Origin: GCA-2733415 sp964276095
GTDB lineage: Bacteria; Bacteroidota; Bacteroidia; Flavobacteriales; Flavobacteriaceae
Assembly: GCA_964276095.1 (NCBI GenBank)
Contig: CAXYDR010000003.1
Span: 1-64,000 of the forward strand
DNA: 64,000 nt
Direction: 5' to 3'
Part shown: piece after piece, positions 14,660 to 24,193 of the stretch
Layout: every line of letters starts with the position of its first letter
Numbering within the stretch: position 1 is the stretch's first letter
Translations under genes and position numbers: made by a program
Notes under the pieces: generated by a model
The model's input: the letters and a program-made list of their open reading frames with translations, nothing else
The model's database searches: none
What the model was told of the DNA's origin: nothing

Positions 14660-15724
14660 TTAATTTTTATTTTTATGAAAACTTCCGTCATTAACCGATT
14701 TTATAAAACTTACTAATCCTTTAAAAAAGACTTTCTGATCATCAAATTGTGACAAATGACTTCCGTTAGGACACAATAAGAAATTTCCATTTTTAACCTC
14801 TTCTGAAATCCATTTCATGTGCTCAGGATCCATTGTATCATGTGTAGCTCCAATTGTTAACGTAGGAACTGTTATTTTATGTAATTCACTTTTTACATCC
14901 CAATTCTTTAAGGTTGCATCTCCTTTAATTCCAAACTCACTTGGCCCTTGCATAGTTACGTACACATCTGGATTTAAATGTTTGAAACTTCTATTTACTG
15001 GTTCAGGCCATTCATCAACAGGCATCCTTATAACATGCTCCGTATAATAATTATTCACTACCAATTCCATATATCTAGGATTGGAATAATCTTCTTTATT
15101 TTCATAAACCAAGATTTCTTCTAAAACTTTAGGATCCATTTTTGGAGCTAAAACTTCATCAGAATATTTTTGATAATCAGGAATTGAAGCAACCATATTT
15201 GAAATAATTAAACCTTTCAAATTTTCTTGATATTTTAAAGCATATTGCATCCCCAAAATTCCTCCCCACGATTGTCCGTATAAATAAAAATTATCTTTAT
15301 TTAATCCTAACGCTATTCGTACTTGCTCCACTTCTTCTACAAAACGATCTAAATCCCAAAGTGAAATATCTTTTGGTTGATCACTATAATAGGATCCTAA
15401 TTGGTCGTAGTAATAATATTCAATATTTTCCTGCGGAAAGTACCCGTCAAAACATTCATATATTTCATGAGTCATTCCTGGGCCACCGTGCAATAAAAGC
15501 ACTTTCATTGTTGGGTTATTTCCTACCCTCTTAGTCCATACATTGAATTCTCCTTTTGGGGTTTTAATAGGAATCATTTTAATCCCGCCTAAAAACTGAT
15601 CCTCTTTATTAGAATTATCCAAATAGTCGATACATGTTTTTTCTAGATTAATTTCAGATACTTCTTTTTTACAACCAAAGCACAAAAAAACTAGCAGACT
15701 TAAAATCACAATATTACTTTTCAT
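14660..15724 (-). CDS. Proline iminopeptidase-family hydrolase, lipoprotein
   Basis: 354 residues with a lipoprotein signal (MKSNIVILSLLVFLCFGC, acylated Cys at 18), so it is membrane-anchored outside the cytoplasm. The alpha/beta hydrolase fold has the oxyanion motif LLHGGPGMTHE, nucleophile GQSWGG, the acid in GATHDTMDPEH and the catalytic His in NGSHLS. The HGGPG motif points to the S33 proline iminopeptidase family, which removes N-terminal residues from peptides. It lies between acs and the ABC exporter, 88 bp after acs, all on the minus strand. Confidence 0.87.
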   Translation of the reverse strand: MKSNIVILSLLVFLCFGCKKEVSEINLEKTCIDYLDNSNKEDQFLGGIKMIPIKTPKGEFNVWTKRVGNNPTMKVLLLHGGPGMTHEIYECFDGYFPQENIEYYYYDQLGSYYSDQPKDISLWDLDRFVEEVEQVRIALGLNKDNFYLYGQSWGGILGMQYALKYQENLKGLIISNMVASIPDYQKYSDEVLAPKMDPKVLEEILVYENKEDYSNPRYMELVVNNYYTEHVIRMPVDEWPEPVNRSFKHLNPDVYVTMQGPSEFGIKGDATLKNWDVKSELHKITVPTLTIGATHDTMDPEHMKWISEEVKNGNFLLCPNGSHLSQFDDQKVFFKGLVSFIKSVNDGSFHKNKN

Positions 15725-15812
15725 AACTCATAAATTTTATAACTACTAATTTAACTAAATAAGTCATACATTTCTGCATGACTTATTGATATCTTTATTA
15801 AGCTATAAATGC

Positions 15813-17708
15813 CTAAAGTTTATTCTCTATAACCTCTTCAACAACTTCAGGATTTAACAACGTAGACACATCTCCTAAATTATCTAATTCATTAGCTGCT
15901 ATTTTACGTAAAATTCGTCGCATTATTTTACCACTTCGTGTTTTGGGTAACCCAGAAACAAACTGAATTTTATCACATTTAGCAATTGGTCCTATTTTAT
16001 CAGAAATTAGCTGATTAATTTCAATTTTTAAAAATTCTGAAGGAGGAATATCATTATATAATATTACGTAAGCATATAATGCATTTCCTTTAATATCATG
16101 CGGAAAACCGACTATGGCACTTTCTACTACTTGAGTATGTTCATTAATAGCATTTTCAATTGGAGCAGTACCCAAGTTATGGCCAGAAACAATTACAACA
16201 TCGTCTACCCTACCTGTAATTCTATAATCTCCATCTTCATCACGTAAAGCCCCATCACCAGGGAAATACATATTTTTGAATGTCGAAAAATACACTTGTT
16301 TGTATCGTTCATGATCTCCATAAATGGTCCTTGCAATACTTGGCCAAGGGAATTTTATAGCCAATCTTCCTTTTGCTACTTGTTCATTAATTTCGATACC
16401 TTCTGTCCCCATTAAAACCGGTTGAATTCCTGGTAATGGTAAAGTTGCAAAGGTTGGCTTATCATTAGTTATACCTGCTAATGACGACAACATTATTCCT
16501 CCTGTTTCTGTTTGCCACCATGTATCTACAATCGGACAATTTTTCTTCCCCACGTGTTCATCATACCAATGCCAAGCCTCTTCATTTATAGGTTCACCAA
16601 CAGTTCCTAAAGTTTTTAAGCTAGACAAATCATACCGCTCTACTAAACTTAAGGGATGCTTTTCCAATGCTCTTATTGCAGTTGGCGCTGTATAAAATTG
16701 ATTTACTTTATGCTTCTCACATACTTCCCAAAAGCGTCCGTAATCAGGATAACTTGGTACTCCCTCAAACATCACAGTCGTAGCTCCGTTTAATAGTGGT
16801 CCATAAACTATATAACTATGACCGGTAATCCAGCCTATATCTGCTGTACACCAATACACATCATTTTCTTGATATTGAAATACATTTAAAAAAGAATATC
16901 CTGTGTACACCATATATCCACCACAAGTATGTACCATTCCTTTAGGTTTTCCGGTGGAACCAGAAGTATATAATATAAACAACATATCTTCCGCATCCAT
17001 TTCTACAGCCTCAAATACATCATTTACTTTATTTAACTCTTCATGCCACCAAACCTGATTTTTATTTAATGTAATATCCAAATTACATCTATTTAAAACT
17101 ATTGTCTTTTCTATTGAATTACAGTTTTCTAAAGCCTCATCGGCAATACTTTTTAAAGGAGTAGTTTTACTTCCTCTAAATCCTCCATCAGCAGTTAATA
17201 ATACTTTACATTCTGCATCATTAATTCTTGCTGCCAATGCAGTTGCTGAAAATCCAGCAAATACAACTGAATGAATCGCCCCAACTCTAGCACATGCTAA
17301 AGTAGCGACAGCTAATTCCGGAACCATTGGCATGTAAATACATACTCTATCTCCTTTACCTACATTGTTAGCTTTTAACACGTTGGCAAATTGACAAACT
17401 TTTGAATGCAACTCTTTGTAAGAAATATGTTGCGCTATTTCTTTTGGATCATTTGGTTCAAAAAGAATAGCTGTTTTATCACCTCTTTCTTCTAAATGTC
17501 TATCCAAACAATTTTCGGTAATATTCAACTTACCTCCTTCAAACCATTTTACCTCAGGTTTAGTAAAATCCCACTCAAGTGTTTTATTCCAAGGTGTTCT
17601 CCATACAAAACTATTAGCAACTTCATCCCAAAATTGTTCTGGTTGCTCGATACTTTTTTGATATGTATCTTCATACTCTTGAAGTGATTTTATTCTGAGG
17701 TGTTGCAT
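15813..17708 (-). CDS. acs: Acetyl-CoA synthetase (acetate--CoA ligase)
   Basis: 631 residues, near the usual 630-660. It makes acetyl-CoA from acetate, ATP and CoA through acetyl-AMP in the cytoplasm. The adenylate-forming core motif YTSGSTGKPKGMVHT is present, then TWWQTETGG, then YRITGRVDDVV (hinge). The C-terminal PKTRSGKIMRR carries the catalytic Lys that protein acetylation controls in this family. The N-terminal ACAS domain (EQFWDEVANSFVWRTPW) is intact. It lies 34 nt after the TlpA-like gene on the same strand, so it may be read from the same message. Acs ends of this length with these motifs leave little doubt. Confidence 0.97.
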   Translation of the reverse strand: MQHLRIKSLQEYEDTYQKSIEQPEQFWDEVANSFVWRTPWNKTLEWDFTKPEVKWFEGGKLNITENCLDRHLEERGDKTAILFEPNDPKEIAQHISYKELHSKVCQFANVLKANNVGKGDRVCIYMPMVPELAVATLACARVGAIHSVVFAGFSATALAARINDAECKVLLTADGGFRGSKTTPLKSIADEALENCNSIEKTIVLNRCNLDITLNKNQVWWHEELNKVNDVFEAVEMDAEDMLFILYTSGSTGKPKGMVHTCGGYMVYTGYSFLNVFQYQENDVYWCTADIGWITGHSYIVYGPLLNGATTVMFEGVPSYPDYGRFWEVCEKHKVNQFYTAPTAIRALEKHPLSLVERYDLSSLKTLGTVGEPINEEAWHWYDEHVGKKNCPIVDTWWQTETGGIMLSSLAGITNDKPTFATLPLPGIQPVLMGTEGIEINEQVAKGRLAIKFPWPSIARTIYGDHERYKQVYFSTFKNMYFPGDGALRDEDGDYRITGRVDDVVIVSGHNLGTAPIENAINEHTQVVESAIVGFPHDIKGNALYAYVILYNDIPPSEFLKIEINQLISDKIGPIAKCDKIQFVSGLPKTRSGKIMRRILRKIAANELDNLGDVSTLLNPEVVEEVIENKL

Positions 17709-17742
17709 GGATATTCTTATTGGTTATTATAAATATAATGAT

Positions 17743-18978
17743 TTATTCAGAAACTAACGTAGCTACAAACGCTTCAAATTCTTTTGTGAACTGAGTATAT
17801 TTATCTCCAGTTGCTGGACCATTGAATCCTGTATGTATTTTACGAACAGTTCCTTTTTTATCAATAAATATTGTAGTTGGATACGATAATATATGATTTA
17901 ACATCGGTAATTTTTCAGCTGCTAATAACTTTCTTGCTGATCCATGCTGTGCAATTAAAATTGGGTATTCAATTCCTACTCTATCTTTTAACCTATTCAA
18001 ATTACTTGTTGCTTTCTCTATCGTCTTTGCATTTTCAAAAGCTAAGGCAACAATTTCTAAATCATCACTTTTATTCTCTTTATAAAATTGACTTAAATAT
18101 TTACTCTCATCTAAACAATTAGGGCACCAACTTCCCATAATTTGAATAATAACTGCTTTCCCCTTAAATCTATCATCAGTTAAACTAACTTGTTTGCCAT
18201 TTAAATCAGGAAATGAAAATTCAATTTTATCATACCCTTCTTTTAAAAAAGTTAACGTATTAGGATCTGATAATTCATATTTTTCATTTTTAACAGCTAC
18301 CCAAGGTTCTTTATAATGATTTCCAGAATAAAACATACCAGAAGTGATGCTGTCATTTTTAACCAATCCATCAAACAAAAAAGCATGAGCTCCATCAAAA
18401 CAACTTAAACTCAAACGTTCCTCATCTAATACCCCTTCTAAAAAGCGATAATCGCCTGTTTCTGTTAAAAATGTACCTGTAATTTTATTATCTGGCCCAT
18501 CTTTAAAAACACCTTTTGCTTTATAACTGTCTTCTGTATTTGGACTAAAAGTAACTTCCCAATTTCCTGCAATAGAGTTATGAGTAGTTGATGTTGTTGG
18601 GTACCTAAAGTGCACATCATAAATAGCTTCAAATGGAACTTTTTGATTTTTTGGTCCTTTAGAATAACTCCCTTTTAAATTTCCTTTATCATTAATTACA
18701 GCTTTGATTTGAGCATCAAAAACCGGCATTTTAATAAAAATTGAATCTCCTTCAATATTTATATCATCTACCACTATTTTTTCTTCTGCATTAAAAATTG
18801 TCATGGTATGAGTAGAATCTACTTTAAATACAAAAGGTAGTTCTTTCTGGTCCTTAATAGCTAAAGATGCTCTATAGCTTCCTGCCTTAAATTCTTTATC
18901 TACCATTACTACTTCTTGTTTGTCTTTTTTACAAGCAAGCACTGAGATTAAGCTAATAAATACAAATATTTTTTTCAT
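17743..18978 (-). CDS. TlpA-like thioredoxin-fold lipoprotein
   Basis: 411 residues with a lipoprotein signal ending in LISVLAC (Cys 16), so it is attached to a membrane facing the periplasm. Residues ~30-240 are a beta-rich domain of the kind often found before TlpA domains in Bacteroidetes. Residues ~255-411 are a TlpA/AhpC-type thioredoxin fold with active site WCPNC in IMGSWCPNCLDESKYL and a cis-Pro region ILSYPTTIFID. The likely role is disulfide reduction or cytochrome/oxidative-stress repair outside the cytoplasm. It is separated from upstream purC by a terminator. Confidence 0.85.
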   Translation of the reverse strand: MKKIFVFISLISVLACKKDKQEVVMVDKEFKAGSYRASLAIKDQKELPFVFKVDSTHTMTIFNAEEKIVVDDINIEGDSIFIKMPVFDAQIKAVINDKGNLKGSYSKGPKNQKVPFEAIYDVHFRYPTTSTTHNSIAGNWEVTFSPNTEDSYKAKGVFKDGPDNKITGTFLTETGDYRFLEGVLDEERLSLSCFDGAHAFLFDGLVKNDSITSGMFYSGNHYKEPWVAVKNEKYELSDPNTLTFLKEGYDKIEFSFPDLNGKQVSLTDDRFKGKAVIIQIMGSWCPNCLDESKYLSQFYKENKSDDLEIVALAFENAKTIEKATSNLNRLKDRVGIEYPILIAQHGSARKLLAAEKLPMLNHILSYPTTIFIDKKGTVRKIHTGFNGPATGDKYTQFTKEFEAFVATLVSE

Positions 18979-19009
18979 TACAGTTTATTTTAAGGATTTA
19001 AAACTACAA

Positions 19010-19038
19010 AAAAAGGCATCAATAAATGATGCCTTTTT
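19010..19038 (-). terminator. Terminator after purC
   Basis: An 11-bp stem (AAAAAGGCATC and its complement) with a 7-nt loop lies 22 nt after the purC stop codon, between purC and the TlpA-like gene, both minus strand. Confidence 0.8.
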
Positions 19039-19060
19039 AGTATAATTATGATTACTGCGT

Positions 19061-20008
19061 TTAACCCAAATAAGCTAACACATTTTTTTCTATTCGAGAC
19101 TCAATGTTATTTAAATCTGCTTTTACAAATTGCTCTCCAGTAATTTGCTCGAATAACTCAATATATCGCTCAGATATTTCAGTTATTTTTGCTTCTGACA
19201 TTTCCGGAATTTGCTGTCCGTCTTTACCTTGAAATCCATTTTCAATTAACCATTGTCTTACAAATTCTTTAGACAATTGCTTTTGAGTTTCATTAGCATC
19301 TTGACGCGCTTGGTAGCCTTCTGCATAAAAATAACGAGAAGAATCTGGTGTATGGATTTCATCAATCAATACAATTTTTCCGTCAGCTGTTTTTCCAAAT
19401 TCATATTTAGTATCTACTAAAATCAAATTTCTATTGGCAGCTATTTCAGTTCCTCTTTGAAATAAAGCTTGAGTATATTTTTCTAAAACCTCATAATCTT
19501 CTTTAGATACTATTCCATTAGCTAAAATTGCTTCTCTAGAAATATCCTCATCATGCTCACCATTTTCTGCTTTTGTAGAAGGAGTTATGATTGGCATTGG
19601 TAATTTATCATTCTCTTTTAACCCTTCAGGTAAAGCTACTCCACAAAGAGTGCGTTTCCCTAATTTGTATTCTCTAGCGGCATGACCAGCTAAATAACCA
19701 CGGATTACCATTTCTACTTTAAAAGGCTCACATAAATATCCAACTGCAACGTTAGGATCTGGTGTAGCAAGAATCCAATTAGGAACAATGTCCTTGGTTT
19801 CATCCATCATTTTAGCAGCAATCTGATTTAAGATTTGCCCTTTATATGGAATTTGTTTTGGCATAATTACATCAAATGCAGATAATCTGTCAGATGCAAT
19901 CATTACTAATTTTTCGTTGTCAATGTTGTAAACTTCTCTAACCTTCCCTTTATATATGTTTTGTTGCTTTGGGAAATTAAAATTTGTGTCGTTAATCGTA
20001 GTACTCAT
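19061..20008 (-). CDS. purC: SAICAR synthetase
   Basis: 315 residues. It joins aspartate to CAIR in purine synthesis, giving SAICAR. Family motifs are clear: YKGKVREVY at the N-terminus (glycine-rich ATP loop), IASDRLSAFDV, VIRGYLAGHAAREY, and IDEIHTPDSSR near residue 230 for metal and substrate binding. The length fits the longer bacterial form. It follows phoH by 26 nt on the same strand and is followed by a terminator, so phoH-purC forms a two-gene unit. Confidence 0.96.
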   Translation of the reverse strand: MSTTINDTNFNFPKQQNIYKGKVREVYNIDNEKLVMIASDRLSAFDVIMPKQIPYKGQILNQIAAKMMDETKDIVPNWILATPDPNVAVGYLCEPFKVEMVIRGYLAGHAAREYKLGKRTLCGVALPEGLKENDKLPMPIITPSTKAENGEHDEDISREAILANGIVSKEDYEVLEKYTQALFQRGTEIAANRNLILVDTKYEFGKTADGKIVLIDEIHTPDSSRYFYAEGYQARQDANETQKQLSKEFVRQWLIENGFQGKDGQQIPEMSEAKITEISERYIELFEQITGEQFVKADLNNIESRIEKNVLAYLG

Positions 20009-20034
20009 TGTAGTTGTTTGTAGTAGTAAATTGT

Positions 20035-20985
20035 TTATTCGTTTTCTATATCCTTGTAAGCTGCAATAACTTTTTTAACTAATCGATGTCTAATAACATC
20101 TTTATCATCTAAATAAATAAATCCAATACCAGTAACTCCTTTCAGTACTAATAGTGCTTCTTTTAATCCAGATACTGTTCTTCTTGGTAAATCAATTTGA
20201 CCAGGATCTCCAGTTATGATAAAACGAGCACTTTTCCCCATACGGGTCAAAAACATTTTCATTTGCGCTCGAGTTGTATTTTGGGCTTCATCTAAAATTA
20301 CAAAAGCATTATCTAGGGTTCTACCTCTCATAAATGCCAAAGGTGCAATTTGGATGATTCCTTTCTCTAAATGTGATTCTAATTTTTCAGCTGGAATCAT
20401 ATCACGTAATGCGTCATATAAAGGCTGCATATACGGATCTAATTTATCTCTCATATCACCAGGTAAAAAACCTAAGTTTTCTCCAGCTTCAACTGCTGGT
20501 CTGGTTAAAATTATACGTTTAACTTCCTTTGCCTTTAATGCTTTTACAGCTAAGGCAACTGCTGTATATGTTTTACCAGTTCCTGCTGGACCAACAGCAA
20601 ATATCATATCATTTTTAGTTGATATTGTTACCAACTTTCGTTGATTTACTGATTGGGCTTTAATCATTTTACCACCAACTCCGTGAACTAATACACCGTC
20701 ACTACTTTTAGCCGTTTGTATATCTTCTTGTCCATTTGAAGTAAGTACTCTTTCTATTATATTTTCATCAATTTTATTATACTTGGTAAAATGCATCACT
20801 AACATGCGCATGCGCTTATCAAATTCTTCTAAAATTTCTTCCCCACCAATGGCTTTAATTTTATTTCCTCTCGCTACAATTTTAAGCTTTGGGAAATATT
20901 TTTTTAAAGAATCAATATTGGTGTTTTGCTCTCCGCAGAATTCTCTCGGATTAATCTCGGTAAGTTCAAATATAAGTTCTTTCAA
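20035..20985 (-). CDS. phoH: PhoH family ATPase
   Basis: 316 residues. PhoH (YbeZ) proteins are cytoplasmic ATPases linked to RNA processing and ribosome maturation. Walker A is GPAGTGKTYT near residue 132, followed by TRPAVEAGENLGFLPGD and Walker B AFVILDEAQNTT, then the motif ITGDPGQIDLP typical of PhoH. The N-terminal 110 residues hold a KH-like segment. The start MKELIFEL is supported by a promoter 55-80 nt upstream. It is the first gene of the phoH-purC pair and divergent from the SAM hydrolase-like gene. Confidence 0.93.
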   Translation of the reverse strand: MKELIFELTEINPREFCGEQNTNIDSLKKYFPKLKIVARGNKIKAIGGEEILEEFDKRMRMLVMHFTKYNKIDENIIERVLTSNGQEDIQTAKSSDGVLVHGVGGKMIKAQSVNQRKLVTISTKNDMIFAVGPAGTGKTYTAVALAVKALKAKEVKRIILTRPAVEAGENLGFLPGDMRDKLDPYMQPLYDALRDMIPAEKLESHLEKGIIQIAPLAFMRGRTLDNAFVILDEAQNTTRAQMKMFLTRMGKSARFIITGDPGQIDLPRRTVSGLKEALLVLKGVTGIGFIYLDDKDVIRHRLVKKVIAAYKDIENE

Positions 20986-21039
20986 ATGCTAAAGGTTTTT
21001 TTGTTAAGAATTAACTAAAATTTCATTAGATTTACTCCA

Positions 21040-21067
21040 CAAAATTACGCAATTTTGCCAAGGCAAA
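21040..21067 (-). promoter_or_regulatory. phoH promoter
   Basis: On the minus strand TTTG (21067-21064), 16 nt, TAATTTTG (21047-21040). The -7 box is a full TANNTTTG match, though the spacing is short. The box is part of a small inverted repeat, CAAAATT-ACGC-AATTTTG, in the space between phoH and the divergent plus-strand gene. Confidence 0.5.
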
Positions 21068-21089
21068 CCTAACATTCAACAATATATTA

Positions 21090-21929
21090 ATGGCAATAAT
21101 CACCTTAACAACAGATTTTGGACTAAAAGACCATTATGTAGCTGCGGTTAAAGGTGTTATTTATTCAGAAATACCTGATATAACCATTGTTGATGTCTCT
21201 CATAAAGTTACACCTTTTAATTATAATGAGGCTAGTTATATTATAAAAAACACGTATCAAAACTTTCCAAAAGGAACAATTCACATCATAGGTGTTGATT
21301 CTGAGATAAATAGAGAGTCTCAACATTTAGCAATGTTATTAGATGGTCACTATTTTATATGTGCCAACAACGGAATTTTATCCGTTTTAAATACAACTAA
21401 GCATCCTGAGAAAGTTATTGAAATTACTACACATCAAAATATACACGACAATTTTCCTGTAAAAACTGTTTTTGCTAAAGTAGCTTGTCATTTGGCTAGA
21501 GGTGGTAATTTAGATGTTATTGGCAGACCTTTTAATGATCTTAAAGAAGTTACTAATATCATGCCTGCAGTAAACCTCGATGAAACTATCATTGTTGGAC
21601 ACATACAATACATTGATAATTATGGTAATATTATTACTAACCTTTCAAAAGAATTAATTACTCGTATTGCAAAAGGACGAAAGTTTAAAGTAACTGTTAG
21701 AAATTTTGTTTTTGACACCATATATAATTCTTACGGAGAGTTTGTAAATTATGATACTCCTAAAGAAAAGAGAATGAATGATGGAAAAAGAATTGCGTTA
21801 TTCAATTCCAATACATATTTAGAAATTGCATTATACAAAAGTAGCTTAGAAACTTCTGGAGGAGCTTCAACCCTTTTAGGAATTAACTATAGAGACAGTG
21901 TTTCTGTTACATTTTCAGAAAAAGAATAA
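21090..21929 (+). CDS. SAM hydroxide adenosyltransferase (DUF62 family)
   Basis: 279 residues. This family splits S-adenosylmethionine to adenosine and methionine using water, and is related to fluorinase/chlorinase. Visible family features are ITLTTDFGLKDHYVAAVKG at the N-terminus, DVSHKVTPFN, the segment GTIHIIGVDSE, and the C-terminal beta domain with YIDNYGNIITNLS. I see nothing that would suggest halogenase activity. A small ABM-domain gene follows 6 nt later, so the two are probably co-transcribed. Confidence 0.9.
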   Translation: MAIITLTTDFGLKDHYVAAVKGVIYSEIPDITIVDVSHKVTPFNYNEASYIIKNTYQNFPKGTIHIIGVDSEINRESQHLAMLLDGHYFICANNGILSVLNTTKHPEKVIEITTHQNIHDNFPVKTVFAKVACHLARGGNLDVIGRPFNDLKEVTNIMPAVNLDETIIVGHIQYIDNYGNIITNLSKELITRIAKGRKFKVTVRNFVFDTIYNSYGEFVNYDTPKEKRMNDGKRIALFNSNTYLEIALYKSSLETSGGASTLLGINYRDSVSVTFSEKE

Positions 21930-21935
21930 ATATTT

Positions 21936-22232
21936 ATGTTAGTACGCATCGTAAAATTAAGTTTACAAGAAGATAAAATTAAGGAATTTCTTTCCAATTT
22001 TGATGATCAAAAACTTTCTATTAGAAACTTTCCTGGTTGTCAGTTTTTAGAACTGTATAATGACAAACATGCTAAAAATGTGTTTTTCACTTATAGTTAT
22101 TGGGATAATGAAGATGCTTTAAATAACTACAGACATTCTGAATTATTTCAAGGAATATGGGCAGTAACCAAGCCTATGTTTAATGCAAAACCTGAGGCTT
22201 GGAGTGTTGATAAATTAGAAAGTTTGGTTTAA
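21936..22232 (+). CDS. Small ABM-fold monooxygenase-like protein
   Basis: 98 residues, a typical length for single antibiotic-biosynthesis-monooxygenase (ABM, dimeric alpha/beta barrel) domains. The pattern MLVRIVKLSLQEDKIKEF, then NFPGCQFLELYND, then FFTYSYWDNEDALNNYRHSE, is characteristic. Such proteins may oxidise quinols or bind heme; no substrate can be named. It starts 6 nt after the SAM hydroxide adenosyltransferase stop and is convergent with the nitronate monooxygenase-like gene 8 nt away, with no terminator between. Confidence 0.8.
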   Translation: MLVRIVKLSLQEDKIKEFLSNFDDQKLSIRNFPGCQFLELYNDKHAKNVFFTYSYWDNEDALNNYRHSELFQGIWAVTKPMFNAKPEAWSVDKLESLV

Positions 22233-22240
22233 AATTTAAT

Positions 22241-23191
22241 TTATTTAACCAACTTATTTATAATAGCTTTCACTGGTAAAATAGCTTTGGTATATTCAAT
22301 ACTTGGTCCAGCAACCCAAACAGTTTTGTACGTAGCTTTATTTGCTGCATTAGCAACTGCTTTCATACCTATAGTAAAACGGATCATTTTTACCCATTTT
22401 TTTAGACTCTTGTTTTTATTCAGAATAGATTCTAACCATGAGTTTTTAGTTCCTATTTTTTCTACATAAGGAGTTTTAATGACGGTACATGGAGTTCCTG
22501 AAATACGTTCAGTCATTATAATATCTTCTTCACCATAGTCTACACAAGCTTGTTTATATTCCTGAGAAACAGATGCTTCTTCACTTGCTATAAACGGACT
22601 TCCTACCGAAACTCCTATTGCTCCATAAGAAATCATTTCATCAATATCAGCTTTACATCCAACTCCACCTGCAGAAATTACAGGTAAAGAACAATTTTTA
22701 TTAATTTCCTTAATCAATTGTTCAGGTGATAAATCACCTCTGTGACCACCGGCTTGATTATTAACAGCTATAATTGCATCGCCACCTAAGCTTTCTACCT
22801 TTTTTGACATTGCTAAGTCCACCACATCACAAAATACTTTAATCCCCACTTTATGGGCAGCTTTAATAGTACTCTGTGGACTTCCGAGTGAAGTGATAAT
22901 AAAATCAGCTCCCTCTTCACAAATTACTTCTAATTGTCCTTTAAACTTTGGATTTGATTTATTTACAATTAAGTTAAATCCAAATGCTCCATTAGTCGTT
23001 TTAGCAGCTTTTAATTCTTTACAAGCTGTTCTTAAATCATCAAGAGTTCTATAATTTAAAGCAGGAATACATGTAGCAATACCTTGCTTCATCCCTTCAA
23101 TAGACATTGGCACATTAGATACCAAAAACATTGGCGCCATAATAATTGGATGTTCTATTTTCAATAATTCCTGTAAAGTTGACTTTGTCAT
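22241..23191 (-). CDS. NAD(P)H-dependent flavin oxidoreductase / nitronate monooxygenase family
   Basis: 316 residues. An FMN-binding TIM barrel of the nitronate monooxygenase/2-nitropropane dioxygenase-like family: N-terminal HPIIMAPMFLVSN, central FGFNLIV, AVNNQAGGHRG (containing the catalytic-type His of the AGGH motif) and phosphate-binding PVISAGGVG and GVSVGSPF. Many members oxidise alkyl nitronates, but some only reduce quinones, so the substrate is open. It is a single gene following the small minus-strand cluster; a 38-bp palindrome lies just upstream. Confidence 0.87.
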   Translation of the reverse strand: MTKSTLQELLKIEHPIIMAPMFLVSNVPMSIEGMKQGIATCIPALNYRTLDDLRTACKELKAAKTTNGAFGFNLIVNKSNPKFKGQLEVICEEGADFIITSLGSPQSTIKAAHKVGIKVFCDVVDLAMSKKVESLGGDAIIAVNNQAGGHRGDLSPEQLIKEINKNCSLPVISAGGVGCKADIDEMISYGAIGVSVGSPFIASEEASVSQEYKQACVDYGEEDIIMTERISGTPCTVIKTPYVEKIGTKNSWLESILNKNKSLKKWVKMIRFTIGMKAVANAANKATYKTVWVAGPSIEYTKAILPVKAIINKLVK

Positions 23192-23216
23192 AATTAAATT
23201 TTAAAAGGATAAAGAT

Positions 23217-23254
23217 ACAAATAAAATACTATGCTAGCATAGTATTTTATTTGT
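23217..23254. terminator. Perfect 38-bp palindrome, probable terminator
   Basis: The 19-bp half ACAAATAAAATACTATGCT is followed immediately by its exact complement. It overlaps the last codons and stop of the 177-residue gene (stop at 23247-23249, minus strand) and precedes the start of the nitronate monooxygenase-like gene by 25 nt. It probably ends transcription of the minus-strand cluster, but could also bind a dimeric regulator. Confidence 0.6.
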
Positions 23255-23780
23255 GCGCTAATTTTAACTCTTGCAATGTTTTGTTACTAGTAATAAATTC
23301 AGAAATAATACTCTTCCTTAGAGTTTCAATATCCTGATCATAATACTTAGCCCAACGTTCTTCTTTTAATAAAACTCTAATGTGTTTTTGACGCTTTTGA
23401 GCTTCTTGTGCTGTATATAGGAAATTTGAATCTGAGAATTCTATTTCTTTATGTTTGAAATTTACTTTCTTAAGTTCATAATTGACTTGTAGGTAGAATA
23501 GTTTTTCAAAATCATTAATTGCATGAAAATCTGACCATTTTGCAAATCCTAAATGATTTACTTGACTCATATAATTATCATTAGCTACTAATTTCCATCT
23601 GCAATTTGCTACTCTCCCCCAATGATCAGAATACCTATACACGCCTTCTGAAGTATAATGGTACATAGAGTCAGACTTACTTTTATAATGAGCAGTATTA
23701 TCTTTAAAAATAGTTGATGACACTTCCTGAAATTCACAGTAAGTATGTTTAAAGAAATTGTGTTTTGTGTATGCTTTCAT
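23247..23780 (-). CDS. Uncharacterised protein
   Basis: 177 residues, soluble, no signal peptide, rich in aromatic residues and Lys. I do not recognise the family. The middle part (YHYTSEGVYRYSDHWGRVANC, shortened here to its core SEGVYRYSDHWGRVANCRW) looks like a small beta-rich domain with conserved Trp and Cys, followed by a helical C-terminus (AQEAQKRQKHIRVLLKEERW). Its start lies 1 nt after the stop of the next upstream gene, so it is the last member of a tight three-gene unit with that gene and the DUF1801 gene. A palindrome overlaps its stop. Confidence 0.6.
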   Translation of the reverse strand: MKAYTKHNFFKHTYCEFQEVSSTIFKDNTAHYKSKSDSMYHYTSEGVYRYSDHWGRVANCRWKLVANDNYMSQVNHLGFAKWSDFHAINDFEKLFYLQVNYELKKVNFKHKEIEFSDSNFLYTAQEAQKRQKHIRVLLKEERWAKYYDQDIETLRKSIISEFITSNKTLQELKLAHK

Positions 23781-23781
23781 T

Positions 23782-24192
23782 TTAATTCAATCCTTCTTTA
23801 GTTCTTTGAATTTTAATAAATTCAATTCCACAACTTAATTTTTTAGCAATTTTATCTTTAGGAGTCATCATTCTCCAAAATGGAGTGATTTCCTCAATGG
23901 TTTTTCCTTGATTTAATTCTTCCAAAGCAGCTTCTGAAACTGTACGTAAAAAAATACTAGAAGTAACCGGGCAAGTTTTATCTACCTGATATTCAACAGC
24001 TAAATCATTGCGCATTGTAGGTATATCCAACTCATTACCAAGTTGAATGCATTTTACATATTCATCTACTATTTTTGGAGTTGCGATAAACATTTTACAT
24101 CCTTCAGGCATATCGGCAAATCGTTTTTCAATTACCTTAACTATATAGTCTTTATCAGTATCTCTTTTCTCTATCCAGGTTTTCTTTGCCAT
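23782..24192 (-). CDS. Conserved uncharacterised protein (136 aa)
   Basis: I choose the ATG at 24192 (MAKKTWIEKRDTDKDYIVK), which begins 1 nt after the DUF1801 stop; an upstream in-frame start at 24225 would overlap that gene by 32 nt. The protein is soluble and basic with motifs MFIATPKIVDEYVK, MRNDLAVEY, DKTCPVTSSIFLR and TPFWRMMTPKDKIAKKLSCG. It looks like a conserved small family of Bacteroidetes, but I cannot assign a function. The Cys in TCPVTSS and in LSCG might be functional. It is translationally coupled to the DUF1801 gene. Confidence 0.65.
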   Translation of the reverse strand: MAKKTWIEKRDTDKDYIVKVIEKRFADMPEGCKMFIATPKIVDEYVKCIQLGNELDIPTMRNDLAVEYQVDKTCPVTSSIFLRTVSEAALEELNQGKTIEEITPFWRMMTPKDKIAKKLSCGIEFIKIQRTKEGLN

Positions 24193-24193
24193 A

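Noticed and set aside
21090..21929. Fluorinase or chlorinase function
   Set aside because: The sequence fits the common SAM hydroxide adenosyltransferase family and there is no halogenation pathway nearby.
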